NCBI RefSeq assembly: GCF_030812315.1
Contig: NZ_JAUSSM010000004.1
Location: forward strand, 186,001-250,000
Source: Arthrobacter oryzae
GTDB taxonomy: Bacteria > Actinomycetota > Actinomycetes > Actinomycetales > Micrococcaceae
Direction of reading: 5' to 3'
Length of the DNA stretch: 64,000 nt
Shown here: positions 15,964-24,599 of the stretch, piece after piece
Layout: every line of letters starts with the position of its first letter
How positions within the stretch are numbered: the first letter of the stretch is position 1
The notes under the pieces: generated by a model
What the model was told of the DNA's origin: nothing
Database searches by the model: none
What the model saw: the letters and a program-made list of their open reading frames with translations, nothing else
Translations under genes and position numbers: made by a program

Positions 15964-16083
15964 ACCTCCAGTATCCAGCCGCCGGGCCGGACCGCAATCC
16001 CCCAAATCGGGGATTGAGCGGGCCTCCCGGAACCCCCCGGTGAGGGGATCGCGGCCCGCGCGCCGCCGTCGTACTCTTCCCTC

Positions 16084-16482
16084 ATGAACGCCGTATCGCA
16101 GCTCTTCGCGGTGCTTGCCGCACTAATCTACATCGTGGTGTTCCCGCTGGAAAGCTTCTTCCTGCGGCACCCGGCAGCGCAGAAATTCCTCAGCACACCG
16201 GCTCAGAACGTGCCCGCCGTGATGATGTGGGCCATCCCCACCGGGTTCCGCAACCTCCTGATCGGGCTGGGGAACATCGCCGGGGTGGTCGCGGTGAACA
16301 CCGGCTACGTGGTGGTGGGCTACACCCTGGTGGTCTACTGCTGCGCGAACATGGTGCTCAGCGGCGCCACCATGGGGCTGGCGGACTGGCTGGGCCACTA
16401 CCCACGGAAGGGAGACAGCATCCCCGGCACCCTAGGCTCGACCATCCCGCCCCTTATTGCGCTGGTGGCACTGCCGTTCTGA
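16084..16482 (+). CDS. DUF1304 family membrane protein
   Basis: A 132-residue protein with four hydrophobic helices (about 5-25, 48-70, 76-100 and 112-131), matching DUF1304 proteins in length and in segments such as ESFFLRHP, FRNLLIGLG and YCCANMVLSG. Function unknown; inner-membrane location is clear. It is divergent from the LuxR regulator and is followed 87 nt later by the potassium channel gene. Confidence 0.85.
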   Translation: MNAVSQLFAVLAALIYIVVFPLESFFLRHPAAQKFLSTPAQNVPAVMMWAIPTGFRNLLIGLGNIAGVVAVNTGYVVVGYTLVVYCCANMVLSGATMGLADWLGHYPRKGDSIPGTLGSTIPPLIALVALPF

Positions 16483-16569
16483 GCAAGCCGGTTCTGAGCG
16501 ACCTGGCGCCGTCGCCCTGTCCCGTGATGTCCGGCGCTGGTTCCAAACAGTGCCGCCCTAAGATGAGGC

Positions 16570-17463
16570 ATGGACTTCGAGGACACGCTCTGGACGCTTT
16601 TGGGGGCCGGGCTGGTTCTGCTGATGCTCGTTGACGTCTTTCGTACGCTCCTTTATCCGCACGGTTCCGGTCCGGTGGGCCGGGCGATCATGCGCGGATT
16701 CTGGCTGGTGTCGAGAAAACTGCGGGGCCGCGGCTCCTTCATCGCGGCACCTTTGGCCATGGCCGCTGTCATTTGTGCCTGGGCTGGCTTGGCGGCCATC
16801 GGCTGGGCCCTGCTCTATCTGCCCCACCTTCCGGACGGTTTTGTTCACGGGGCCGGGATTCCACAGCGGGGCGACTTCGCCGAAGCGCTCTACGTCTCCC
16901 TTGTCACTCTTTCCACTGTGGGGTTCGGCGAAATCGTGCCGGCGCATTCGCTGCTCAGGCTGGTGGTGGCCCTCCAGGCCGTCACCGGTTTCGGGTTGCT
17001 GACGGCAACGGTCACCTGGATCCTGCAGATGTACCCGGCCCTGAACCGCCGCCGGGCCCTTGCCCACCAGCTGAACCTGTTCCGGGAGGCTGTGGGTCCG
17101 GGTGGTGTCTTGTCCCTGGATCCCAGGCATGCTGCCGGGCTGCTGGAATCAATGGCCGGAAACGTGGCTTCGGTGAGCATAGACCTGCTTGCGTTCCATG
17201 AAACCTACTACTTCCGTGAAGTCGAGCAGCGCGGCTCCTTGCCGGCCACAGTGGCCTACGCCCAGGAGCTGGCATCCGAGGCCCAGCGCAGCGAGAGCCC
17301 TGAACTCCAGTTCGCGGGACGAATGCTCCACGCGGCGCTGGACGGACTAGCGGGGGTCCTTCGCGGCAAGTTCGGCCACTCCGGAACCACCTCATCCGAT
17401 GTGTTCGACAGCTACGAGCTGCACCACCGGCACCGGCAGCGCGGGGAACCGGACACAAACTAG
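16570..17463 (+). CDS. Two-TM potassium channel family protein (Ion_trans_2)
   Basis: A 297-residue protein: an N-terminal helix (about 8-27), a second and third hydrophobic segment (60-85), a pore region LVTLSTVGFGEIVP (111-124) and an inner helix (129-148). The C-terminal 150 residues are cytoplasmic and mostly helical, with no visible RCK/TrkA nucleotide-binding motif. The filter reads TVGFGE where most K+ channels have TVGYGD; Phe at that place occurs in some functional channels, and Glu replaces the usual Asp. It probably carries K+ across the membrane. Confidence 0.82.
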   Translation: MDFEDTLWTLLGAGLVLLMLVDVFRTLLYPHGSGPVGRAIMRGFWLVSRKLRGRGSFIAAPLAMAAVICAWAGLAAIGWALLYLPHLPDGFVHGAGIPQRGDFAEALYVSLVTLSTVGFGEIVPAHSLLRLVVALQAVTGFGLLTATVTWILQMYPALNRRRALAHQLNLFREAVGPGGVLSLDPRHAAGLLESMAGNVASVSIDLLAFHETYYFREVEQRGSLPATVAYAQELASEAQRSESPELQFAGRMLHAALDGLAGVLRGKFGHSGTTSSDVFDSYELHHRHRQRGEPDTN

Positions 17464-17585
17464 CGTCACGGCCGTCGGCGGCGCGTTCGACAGCGACACG
17501 GCACCCGGCATGCTGCCGTTGCGCACCGCCTCGCCGGCGTGATAATTTTCCGGTGATCGTGATCTATCGGCAGGAGGTGAGTCCC

Positions 17586-17645
17586 ATGAACGCAGTATCC
17601 GCAATGGGTGCTCCCCCGCAGTCCACGATCGCGCGACAGAGGTAG
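17586..17645 (+). CDS. Short upstream ORF (19 codons), possible leader peptide
   Basis: ATG with an ideal AGGAGGTGA ribosome site 5-6 nt upstream opens MNAVSAMGAPPQSTIARQR and stops at TAG. It ends 46 nt before the patatin gene start. The sequence around its ATG (GAGTCCCATGAACGC) resembles that of the patatin ATG (GACTCCCATGAACAC), so one may derive from the other. It could be a translated leader or a small protein; there is no proof of expression. Confidence 0.4.
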   Translation: MNAVSAMGAPPQSTIARQR

Positions 17646-17691
17646 TCGCCACCGGGAGCGCCCGACACGCAACTCGCGAAAGGCGACTCCC

Positions 17692-18687
17692 ATGAACACA
17701 AAACCTTCTTCACCTCTGCACTCCATTTCGACGACGGCCTCCGACCTGCCGAGGTCCGACCAGGATCAGCCGCAGGCCGACGCCACAAAGCAGGCGCCCG
17801 CCGCGGACGAGCGAGCGCTGGTCCTCGGTGGCGGCGGATCGACAGGCAACGCGTGGCTGATCGGCGTCGTCGCCGGCCTGTTCGATGCCGGGCTGGACGT
17901 GACCACAGCCGACCTGACCATCGGGACGTCAGCCGGCTCGACGGCCGCGGCCCAGATAGCTGGTGCGACCCCACCCGAGCTGTTTACCGCCGTCCTTGCC
18001 GCTGACCCCCAGCAACGGAGCGGTCCGGTCGGATCCGACCGAGGACGCGTTCCGAACAGGCCAGTGGCGGACCACCTGGAGAGGATAACCAAGATCATCG
18101 CCTCCGCCGAGGATGCGGCTGACATGCGCCGCAGAATGGGCGCCGCGGCACTCGACATGGATGCGGCGTCGGACGGCTCCTGGCAGACACAGTGGCGCGC
18201 CACCGTCGCCTCGCGGCTGCCCAGTCAGCGCTGGCCGCAACGAACAGTGCTCATCACGGCGGTCGATGCCCGTACCGGTGAACCGGTCGTGTTCGACCGC
18301 CACAGCGGAATCGACCTGGCGGACGCCGTCGCTGCCAGCTGTGCCAGTGGCATTCCCTACAGGATCGGGGACAACCGATACATCGACGGCGGCTACCGAT
18401 CCAACGCCGAGAATGCCGATCTGGCAGCCGGATACGCACGGGTGCTGGTGCTGTCACCCTTCGGCGGCAGGTCACTGGCGCCGCTGGAGTGGGGCGTGCA
18501 TCTCGCAACACAGGTCGACAAGCTACGCGCACGCGGCAGCAGAGTCGCGACGATCTTCCCGGACAGCGACTCCGAGCACATGTTCGGCGCCAATGCGATG
18601 GATCTGTCGCTGCGTCCGGCCGCGGCCCGGGCCGGACACGACCAGGGCAGAGCCCTTGCCGAGCAGCTCGCCGAGTTCTGGCGCTGA
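17692..18687 (+). CDS. Patatin-like phospholipase
   Basis: A 331-residue patatin-family acyl hydrolase. After a polar 40-residue tail come the glycine-rich oxyanion segment LGGGGSTGNAW (from about 45), the nucleophile elbow GTSAGS with Ser80, and the catalytic Asp in DGGYRSN near 235. These form the Ser-Asp dyad of patatins that cleave acyl esters of lipids. No signal peptide is visible, so it is probably cytoplasmic. The start ATG has an AAAGG site about 9 nt upstream; the preceding short ORF has a far better site. The frame stays open upstream but without start support. Confidence 0.88.
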   Translation: MNTKPSSPLHSISTTASDLPRSDQDQPQADATKQAPAADERALVLGGGGSTGNAWLIGVVAGLFDAGLDVTTADLTIGTSAGSTAAAQIAGATPPELFTAVLAADPQQRSGPVGSDRGRVPNRPVADHLERITKIIASAEDAADMRRRMGAAALDMDAASDGSWQTQWRATVASRLPSQRWPQRTVLITAVDARTGEPVVFDRHSGIDLADAVAASCASGIPYRIGDNRYIDGGYRSNAENADLAAGYARVLVLSPFGGRSLAPLEWGVHLATQVDKLRARGSRVATIFPDSDSEHMFGANAMDLSLRPAAARAGHDQGRALAEQLAEFWR

Positions 18688-18742
18688 CGCCCACGAAACC
18701 AGTCGACTCGGTAGGCGTGACGACACGTGGAAGTATTCACCT

Positions 18743-19381
18743 ATGACTATCGATGGCGACACCGCCAAACTCCTGGCCTTCATTGACTCCCACGGCATCG
18801 ACGCCTCGACTGAGGTTAGCCGTGGTTGGGCTTCCATCGGAGCGATCATTGTCGATGCCTCCTTGCAGCGACGCCAAAATTACGAGGCAACCGTGAAGCC
18901 GCGCGTTGACGCCTTGATCGCCGCATGGCCAGATGCACAAACCACCACTGGGTTCCGGAAACGTCTTGCTACCGGAACCCTCTCGGAGGTCATCGATTGG
19001 CCATCGCCTGGCCGGCTTGCGCAGATAGACGACCTAACTTGTGTGTTTGAGGATCAGGGCGTCGAAACCGTGGAGGAACTCCGAGCCAGACTCACTGACC
19101 CGGCAGAAAGGCCGGTTTTTCGTGACGCCCTCGCAGCCGTACGCCATGTGAGCCCCAAGACCCTGGACTACATCGACACCCTGAGCGGACTCTCCACGGG
19201 GGATGCTACTGATGCGCGGATACGGCGAGTTGCCGGGGCCGCCGGCATCGAGGACACCTCTTACGCCAACATGTCGGCCGTGATCCGCGCTGCTGCAGAC
19301 TCACGTGGGTGGCGCGCCGAAGACCTGGACGCTGCACTGTGGCACCTCGGCGTTGAGAGCGCCCCCGAATCAGCGACGTAG
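18743..19381 (+). CDS. Hypothetical protein, possibly HhH-GPD-like
   Basis: A 212-residue soluble protein. The C-terminal half (about 130-205) has a pattern seen in helix-hairpin-helix DNA glycosylase folds: VSPKTLDYIDTLSGL, then DARIRRVAGAAGI, then a final helix EDLDAALWHLG. The N-terminal part is not recognised. If the fold is right, it could bind or repair DNA, but I see no clear catalytic Lys/Asp pair, so function is open. It is 55 nt downstream of the patatin gene and may be co-transcribed. Confidence 0.65.
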   Translation: MTIDGDTAKLLAFIDSHGIDASTEVSRGWASIGAIIVDASLQRRQNYEATVKPRVDALIAAWPDAQTTTGFRKRLATGTLSEVIDWPSPGRLAQIDDLTCVFEDQGVETVEELRARLTDPAERPVFRDALAAVRHVSPKTLDYIDTLSGLSTGDATDARIRRVAGAAGIEDTSYANMSAVIRAAADSRGWRAEDLDAALWHLGVESAPESAT

Positions 19382-19500
19382 GGCCGGTACAACTGTGAGG
19401 GGACCGCAGCGGAGAGCGCCGGGGTCGTTCTTTTCCTTCTGAACGCCGCGCCGGAGCTTCTTGTGGCGCCCGCCGCATTGATCCGCTCAGGCGTTTGTTG

Positions 19501-19881
19501 CTATGGCCGCTGCGAGATGTTGAGGATGTTCCCTTCGCTGTCCAGGAACCAGGCGGCCTTCCCCCACTCGTTGGTGGCAATGCCGTTCTCCGTCTTCAGC
19601 CCGGGCTGGTCGTACTCTTCAAAGACGACGCCGCGGCCCCGCAGCTCCTCCATCTCGCGTTCGAGGTTGTCCACCTCCCAGCCCATCTGGGTGTTCTTGG
19701 CTGTCCCTGCGTTCTCGGTCTGGTAAATCAGGAAACCCGTTCCGTGGCCGCCGCGGTACGTCAGGCTGTCGTCCTCCATGGACTCGGAGGGTTCCAGCCC
19801 GAGCTTGTCCCGATAGAAATCCTTCGCCCTGTTGATGTCCTTCGCGGGAAGGACAGCCATGATGTCTGAATCCGTGAGCAT
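19501..19881 (-). CDS. VOC family (glyoxalase/bleomycin-resistance fold) protein
   Basis: A 126-residue single-domain VOC protein: MAVLPAKDINRAKDFYRDKLGLEP at the start in two segments and FLDSEGNILNISQR at the end are typical of the fold. Such proteins bind a metal or a ligand in the paired beta-alpha-beta-beta-beta modules and usually work as dimers. The substrate cannot be read. The start has an AAAGGAA site. About 230 nt separate it from the stop of the upstream BKACE gene. Confidence 0.85.
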   Translation of the reverse strand: MLTDSDIMAVLPAKDINRAKDFYRDKLGLEPSESMEDDSLTYRGGHGTGFLIYQTENAGTAKNTQMGWEVDNLEREMEELRGRGVVFEEYDQPGLKTENGIATNEWGKAAWFLDSEGNILNISQRP

Positions 19882-20113
19882 GATGATTTCCTTTGTGCAT
19901 TGTTCTCTCGCTGATGGCGATGCTCTCCCCCGGTAGCGGCCCCGGAACGTTTCGTCCCGTGGCCGCGTGGCCGCCCGTTCCGCCAAGTACCGGGCCGGCC
20001 ACCTGGGACTCTCCTACGCCCCGCCAGCCATCATCGGCGTGAGGGGTGAGGGTCCCCGAAGCTTATGGGGCCATTATGGAACCGAATCTTGGCTACGGAA
20101 ATAGTGCCGATGC

Positions 20114-21046
20114 TCAGAAGCCGACGTTGTCACGGCCCTTGAGCTGCAGCATCTGCCGGGCCTCGTCGGGGGTGGCGATCTCGAAGTTGAGCGCTTCGAG
20201 GATGGTCCGGATGCGGGTGACCTGCTCGGCGTTGGACGTGGCGAGCTGTCCCGGTCCGATCCAGAGCGAGTCTTCCAGGCCCACCCTGACGTGGGAGCCC
20301 ATGGCCGCGCCGATCGTGGCGAGCGGCATCTGGTTCTTTCCGGCGCCCAGGATGGACCATTCGTAGTCCTCCCCCAGCAGCCGGTCTGCGGTGCGGCGCA
20401 TGTGCATCAGGTCCTCCGGGTGGGCGCCGATCCCGCCGAGCAGCCCGAAGACCGACTGGACGAAGAGCGGGCCCCTGGCGAGGTCGCGGGCGTGGAAGTG
20501 GGCCAGGTTGTTCAGGTGCGAGATGTCGTAGCACTCGAACTCAAAGCGGGTGCCGTTCTCCTTGCCGATCCCCAAGATGGTCTCGATGTCCTGGAAGGTG
20601 TTCTTGAAGACCAGGTCGCGGCTCTTTTCCAGTCCTTCCCGCTCCCACTCGTGGCCGAACTCGGTGAAGCGGTCCAGCATCGGGTACAGCCCGAAGTTCA
20701 TGGAGCCCATGTTGAGCGACGCCAGCTCGGGCTTGAACAGGGCCGCGGGCCGCATGCGCTCCTCGACGGTCATGTGCGGCGAGCCGCCGGTGGTGATGTT
20801 GATGACCGCGTCCGTGTTGCGCTTGAGCTTGTCCAGGATCGGGGCGAAGTGCTCCGGATCCTGTGAGGGCCGCCCGTCCCGGGGATCACGGGCATGCATG
20901 TGCACGATGGCGGCGCCGGCCTCCGCGGCGCCGATGGCGGCGTCGGCGATTTCATCAGGTGAGACCGGCAGGTACTTGGACATGGAAGGGGTGTGGATGG
21001 CGCCGGTGACGGCGCTGGTGATGATGACTTTGCGTGCAGCAGCCAT
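20114..21046 (-). CDS. BKACE family beta-keto acid cleavage enzyme (DUF849)
   Basis: A 310-residue enzyme of the 3-keto-5-aminohexanoate cleavage family. Family segments are VIITSAVTGAIHTPSMS near the N-terminus, VHMHARDP with metal-binding histidines, ITTGGSPHMTVEERM, and HLNNLAHFHARD. The family joins a beta-keto acid with acetyl-CoA and gives acetoacetate plus a new CoA ester, using a divalent metal. The start follows AGGAG by 8 nt. It is the last gene of a three-gene operon (MFS, SDR, BKACE), 19 nt after the SDR gene. The SDR could make its beta-keto substrate. The specific substrate is not known. Confidence 0.88.
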   Translation of the reverse strand: MAAARKVIITSAVTGAIHTPSMSKYLPVSPDEIADAAIGAAEAGAAIVHMHARDPRDGRPSQDPEHFAPILDKLKRNTDAVINITTGGSPHMTVEERMRPAALFKPELASLNMGSMNFGLYPMLDRFTEFGHEWEREGLEKSRDLVFKNTFQDIETILGIGKENGTRFEFECYDISHLNNLAHFHARDLARGPLFVQSVFGLLGGIGAHPEDLMHMRRTADRLLGEDYEWSILGAGKNQMPLATIGAAMGSHVRVGLEDSLWIGPGQLATSNAEQVTRIRTILEALNFEIATPDEARQMLQLKGRDNVGF

Positions 21047-21065
21047 GGGGGTCGCTCCTTGAGTG

Positions 21066-21830
21066 TTAGTAGAGTTTTTCGGTGTTGCCGTCGACCGCCA
21101 GCGCCTGGCCGTTGACGTTGCGCGCCATATCGCTGGCGGCAAATACGGCCATGTTGGCGATGTCCTCGGCCTCGATCAGCCGTCCCAGCGAGGACTGGTT
21201 GTGGTAAAGCTCGGAGACCTGGTCCGCCGGCAGGCCGAGCATTTCGGCCTTGGCGTTGATGACCGCGTCGATCCTGGGGCCGTTGACTGCGCCGGGGCAG
21301 ATGGCGTTGACCCGGATCCGGTCCGGTCCGAGTTCGATGGCGAGGGTCTTGGTCAGCCCGACGACGGCCCACTTCGACGCCGAATAGGCGCTGCGTCCGG
21401 CCATGCCCAGCCGCCCGGCGGCGGAGGAGAGGTTGACGATGGACGCGTCCCGCCCCTGCCGCAGCATCGGGAGGGCGTGCTTGATGCAGTAGAACTGGCC
21501 GTGGATGTTGACGTCGAATGTCGCTTTCCAGGCCGCCGTGTCCAGCGTCTCGAGCGGGCCGGTGGGCCCGGCGATGCCGGCATTGTTGACGAGGATGTCC
21601 AGGCCGCCCAGTTCTGCCTTGACCGTGGCCATGAGGGCGCTGACCTGCTCTTCGTCGGAGACATCGCTGACCGCCGCGGCGAGGCCGCTGACGCGGGCCT
21701 TTTCGACGGCGTCGGGATCAATGTCCGTGACGAAGACAGTGGCGCCGAGTTCCTGGAATTTGTTGGCGATGGCCAGTCCGATGCCGTTGGCTCCGGCGGT
21801 GACCAGGACCCTTTTTGAGCTGAAATCCAT
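21066..21830 (-). CDS. SDR family oxidoreductase of the BKACE operon
   Basis: A 254-residue classical SDR with TAGANGIG as cofactor motif (about 11-18), NNAG, catalytic Ser in NLSSAAG, and YSASK. The C-terminus NGQALAVDGNTEKLY has a conserved SDR end. It probably oxidises a beta-hydroxy acid to the beta-keto acid used by the BKACE enzyme, with NAD(P)+; this comes from gene order. Start at ATG 21830 has AAGGAAA. The gene lies 40 nt after the MFS gene. Confidence 0.88.
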   Translation of the reverse strand: MDFSSKRVLVTAGANGIGLAIANKFQELGATVFVTDIDPDAVEKARVSGLAAAVSDVSDEEQVSALMATVKAELGGLDILVNNAGIAGPTGPLETLDTAAWKATFDVNIHGQFYCIKHALPMLRQGRDASIVNLSSAAGRLGMAGRSAYSASKWAVVGLTKTLAIELGPDRIRVNAICPGAVNGPRIDAVINAKAEMLGLPADQVSELYHNQSSLGRLIEAEDIANMAVFAASDMARNVNGQALAVDGNTEKLY

Positions 21831-21870
21831 GAGTTTTCCTTGCAGTGGTGGTTCGGTGCTGGTTTCGGGG

Positions 21871-23190
21871 TCAGTGCGCGGCCGGAGCACCCACGGGCTT
21901 TTCCGTGCCCCGCTTGAGCAACAGGGACAGGAGCGCGCCGATGGTGCACATGCCGACGATGAACCAGAGGCCCGAGAGCTTGGAACCCGTGACGTCCTGC
22001 ATCAGGCCCATGACGTACGGGCCGAGGAAGCCGCCGCAGAGGCCGATGGTGTTGACGAACGCGATTCCCCCGGCCAGGGCGGCGCCGGTGAGCCGGGTGG
22101 CCGGGTAGGTGAAGAGGATCGGCTGCAGGGCGAAGAAGTTGAATGCGGCCAGGCAGAAGCCGATCATGCCGAGCACGGGGCCGCCGACGGCACCGAGGGC
22201 GAAGCCGGCGATGATGCCGATCATCGTCCCCGTCACGAGGAGCCGGGAGCGCCGGCCATCGGTGGCGAAGCGGGGCACCAGCAGGGCGCCGGCGGCGGAG
22301 AAGATCCACGGGATGGCCGTCAGCAGGCCGATCTGCAGCGGGTTGAGCTTGCCGTAGGTGCCAATGATGGAAGGCAGGAAGTAGGACAGCGCGTAGACGG
22401 CGATCTGGTGCGTGAAGTAGATGCCCACCACGAGGAGGATCTGCTTGTCCTTGAGGACGTCGCGGAGCCGGTGGTTGCCTGAGGCTTCCGCCCCGGCCTT
22501 CTCCTCGGCGGCAATGCGGGCCTCGAGGTCGGTGGCTTCTTCGGCGGTGAGGAACGTGGACTGGGTGGGGCGGTCCGGGAGTTTCTTCCAGACGACGTAG
22601 GCCAGGAGGCATGCCGGCAGGCCTTCGATGATGAACATCCACTGCCAGCCGTGCAGGCCAGCGAATCCGTCGAGGGTCAGCAGCAGCCCGCCGAGCGGGG
22701 CGCCGACGATGTTGGCGATGGAGACGCCCAGCAGGAACATGCCGTTGGCCTTGGCGCGGTCCTTGACCACAAACCACTGCGTCAGGAAATACATGACCCC
22801 CGGGAAGAGGCCGGCTTCGGCGACGCCGAGCAGCATCCGCATGATGTAGAAGGACCATTCGCCCTGCACAAACGCCATGCAGGCGGAGATGATGCCCCAG
22901 GTGATCATGATCCGCATGATCCAGAACCGGGCGCCCACCTTATGCATGATCAGGTTGGACGGGATCTCGGACATGGCGTAGGTCAGGAAGAACAGCCCGG
23001 CTCCGATGCCGTAGGCGGTGGCGGAGATTCCCAGGTCGATTTCGAGGCGGTCCTTGGCCATGCCGATATTGGTGCGGTCCAGGAATGCCATGATGTAGGC
23101 GCCGATGAGCAGGGGCATGACTCGGTGGAGAATCACGCGGTTTATTTCCTGCGGTGTGCGCATCTTCGTTGGTGCGGAGACAGCTGACAT
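21871..23190 (-). CDS. MFS transporter, anion:cation symporter (ACS) type
   Basis: A 439-residue 12-helix MFS protein. The first helix pair contains FLDRTNIGMAKDRLEIDLGI and the loop with EIPSNLIMHKVGARFW, both typical of the ACS family that imports organic anions such as phthalate, tartrate, sugar acids and similar carboxylates. It is first in the operon with SDR and BKACE, so it probably imports the hydroxy-carboxylate that they break down. The start MSAVSAPTK has an AAGGACA site about 9 nt upstream. A LacI regulator gene lies just upstream on the same strand, 160 nt away. Confidence 0.88.
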   Translation of the reverse strand: MSAVSAPTKMRTPQEINRVILHRVMPLLIGAYIMAFLDRTNIGMAKDRLEIDLGISATAYGIGAGLFFLTYAMSEIPSNLIMHKVGARFWIMRIMITWGIISACMAFVQGEWSFYIMRMLLGVAEAGLFPGVMYFLTQWFVVKDRAKANGMFLLGVSIANIVGAPLGGLLLTLDGFAGLHGWQWMFIIEGLPACLLAYVVWKKLPDRPTQSTFLTAEEATDLEARIAAEEKAGAEASGNHRLRDVLKDKQILLVVGIYFTHQIAVYALSYFLPSIIGTYGKLNPLQIGLLTAIPWIFSAAGALLVPRFATDGRRSRLLVTGTMIGIIAGFALGAVGGPVLGMIGFCLAAFNFFALQPILFTYPATRLTGAALAGGIAFVNTIGLCGGFLGPYVMGLMQDVTGSKLSGLWFIVGMCTIGALLSLLLKRGTEKPVGAPAAH

Positions 23191-23350
23191 GGGTCTTGTC
23201 CTTGAATCGGGGCCATGCGCGGAATGTCGTGTGCCGACTGTGCTGCGCGGTGGGCCTTTGGGCATGGCGGGATCGGGCGATGAGGTACTGGAACCTGCAG
23301 TGCGGAACGGGCCGCAGGTTATGAGGAGGAACCGGCCTCGGGTGCGGGGA

Positions 23351-24409
23351 TCAGGTGTCCGGCGGGTTGCAGCCGCACGTCTTCCCGAGATGAAGCCGGT
23401 GAGGGCAGATCAGGGAGCTGTAGGTGTTGGTCGGTGCATCGATCCGCTTCAGCAGCATGGCGAAGGCTTCCTGGGCCATCTCCTGCTGCGGCTGGACGAT
23501 GCTGGTCAGGTTAATGAGGCCGGACCTGCTGTGCGGAAGGCCGTCACATCCGGCCACTGCAACGTCGTCCGGAATGCGAAGGCCCCGGGCCAAGGCATAT
23601 TCCATGACTCCGATCGCCAGTTCGTCGCTGCCGCAGACGACTGCCCTCGGAGGCCGCTCCGATGAGAAGAGCCGCTCGGCGGCGAGCTGGCCGCCTTCAT
23701 TGTTGACCCGGGTACTGATCCTGCGTTCGCCGCTGATGGTGATGCCGGCAGCGGCGGCGGTGCGCACGAATGCCTGTTCCCGCGCGAGGGAGGCGGTGGA
23801 AAACCGCGGTCCGATCACCGTGGCGATGTCCGTGTAGCCGTGTTCCAGCATGTGCTGCATGAGAAGTGTCGCAGCGGCGTCATCGTCGATTCCCACGAAG
23901 TCGCTCTGCAGGAATTCGGCGCGCCGGGAGAGGCAGACGTACGGAATCCGCGCCGAGCGAAGGGTGCGCAGTGCGGTTGAGTCTTCCCGGAGCGCCGCCG
24001 CGAGGATGATTCCGTCCACGTTGCGGCTGGCCAGGGTGGCTGTTACTTGGGCGAGGACGGTGGGATCGTCCTGCGTGGTGGCGACGAAAACGTCGTATCC
24101 GCCGTCCGCCGCGGCAGTGATGATGCTCTGGGCCCACCGCGGAAACATCGGGTTGATGATATTCGGGAGGATCAGGCCGATGACGCGCGTCCGCTGGGGG
24201 TCCGTTGTCTGGGTGGACTTACGGGGCCTGAAGCCCAGCTCGTTGGCGACGCCGATGATGTGGCGCCTGGTTTCGGTGGAGACGCCGCTCTTGCCGTTGA
24301 GGACGTAGGACACGGCCGCAGCAGAAACGCCTGCTGCCCGGGCGACTTCCGCCGCCGACACAGGGGACGGACGGTTCACCACAGCTTCATTGCTGCCGGG
24401 CTGCTTCAT
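23351..24409 (-). CDS. LacI family transcriptional regulator of the BKACE operon
   Basis: A 352-residue LacI-type regulator. Helix-turn-helix at about 18-40 (AAEVARAAGVSAAAVSYVL) with hinge NELGFRPRKS, then a periplasmic-binding-like ligand domain (RVIGLILPNIINPMFPRW through VAVAGCDGLPHSRSG). The C-terminus has an unusual HLGKTCGC end with two cysteines. Start at MKQPGSNE with AGGAAGGAA 7 nt upstream. Its place directly upstream of the MFS-SDR-BKACE genes on the same strand suggests that it controls them and itself. Confidence 0.88.
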   Translation of the reverse strand: MKQPGSNEAVVNRPSPVSAAEVARAAGVSAAAVSYVLNGKSGVSTETRRHIIGVANELGFRPRKSTQTTDPQRTRVIGLILPNIINPMFPRWAQSIITAAADGGYDVFVATTQDDPTVLAQVTATLASRNVDGIILAAALREDSTALRTLRSARIPYVCLSRRAEFLQSDFVGIDDDAAATLLMQHMLEHGYTDIATVIGPRFSTASLAREQAFVRTAAAAGITISGERRISTRVNNEGGQLAAERLFSSERPPRAVVCGSDELAIGVMEYALARGLRIPDDVAVAGCDGLPHSRSGLINLTSIVQPQQEMAQEAFAMLLKRIDAPTNTYSSLICPHRLHLGKTCGCNPPDT

Positions 24410-24471
24410 GACCGTTCCTTCCTGCGTGCCGGGTTGATGTGACCTCAATTACGTTAGTTTGGCGTCAAAGT

Positions 24472-24487
24472 CTTAAGCAACGTTAAG
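24472..24487. promoter_or_regulatory. Candidate LacI-type operator
   Basis: CTTAA and TTAAG arms surround GCAACG upstream of the LacI gene, in the promoter region shared by the minus-strand lacI and plus-strand recQ. LacI-family operators are palindromes of about this size. No second copy was found upstream of the MFS gene, so the assignment is weak. Confidence 0.35.
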
Positions 24488-24599
24488 TTGGCCCACAGCC
24501 GCCGGGGCGATTCTCGCAGCAACAAACGTTGGGCGCTATGCTGAACCCCTCGGCTGAAGACACCCGGCCACCGGATCGCACCACCACGGAGCTGCCATC

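Noticed and set aside
21353..22858. Long open frame overlapping the MFS and SDR genes in another frame
   Set aside because: It is Arg/Pro/His-rich, the usual sign of an alternate frame in GC-rich DNA; the MFS and SDR genes are clear.
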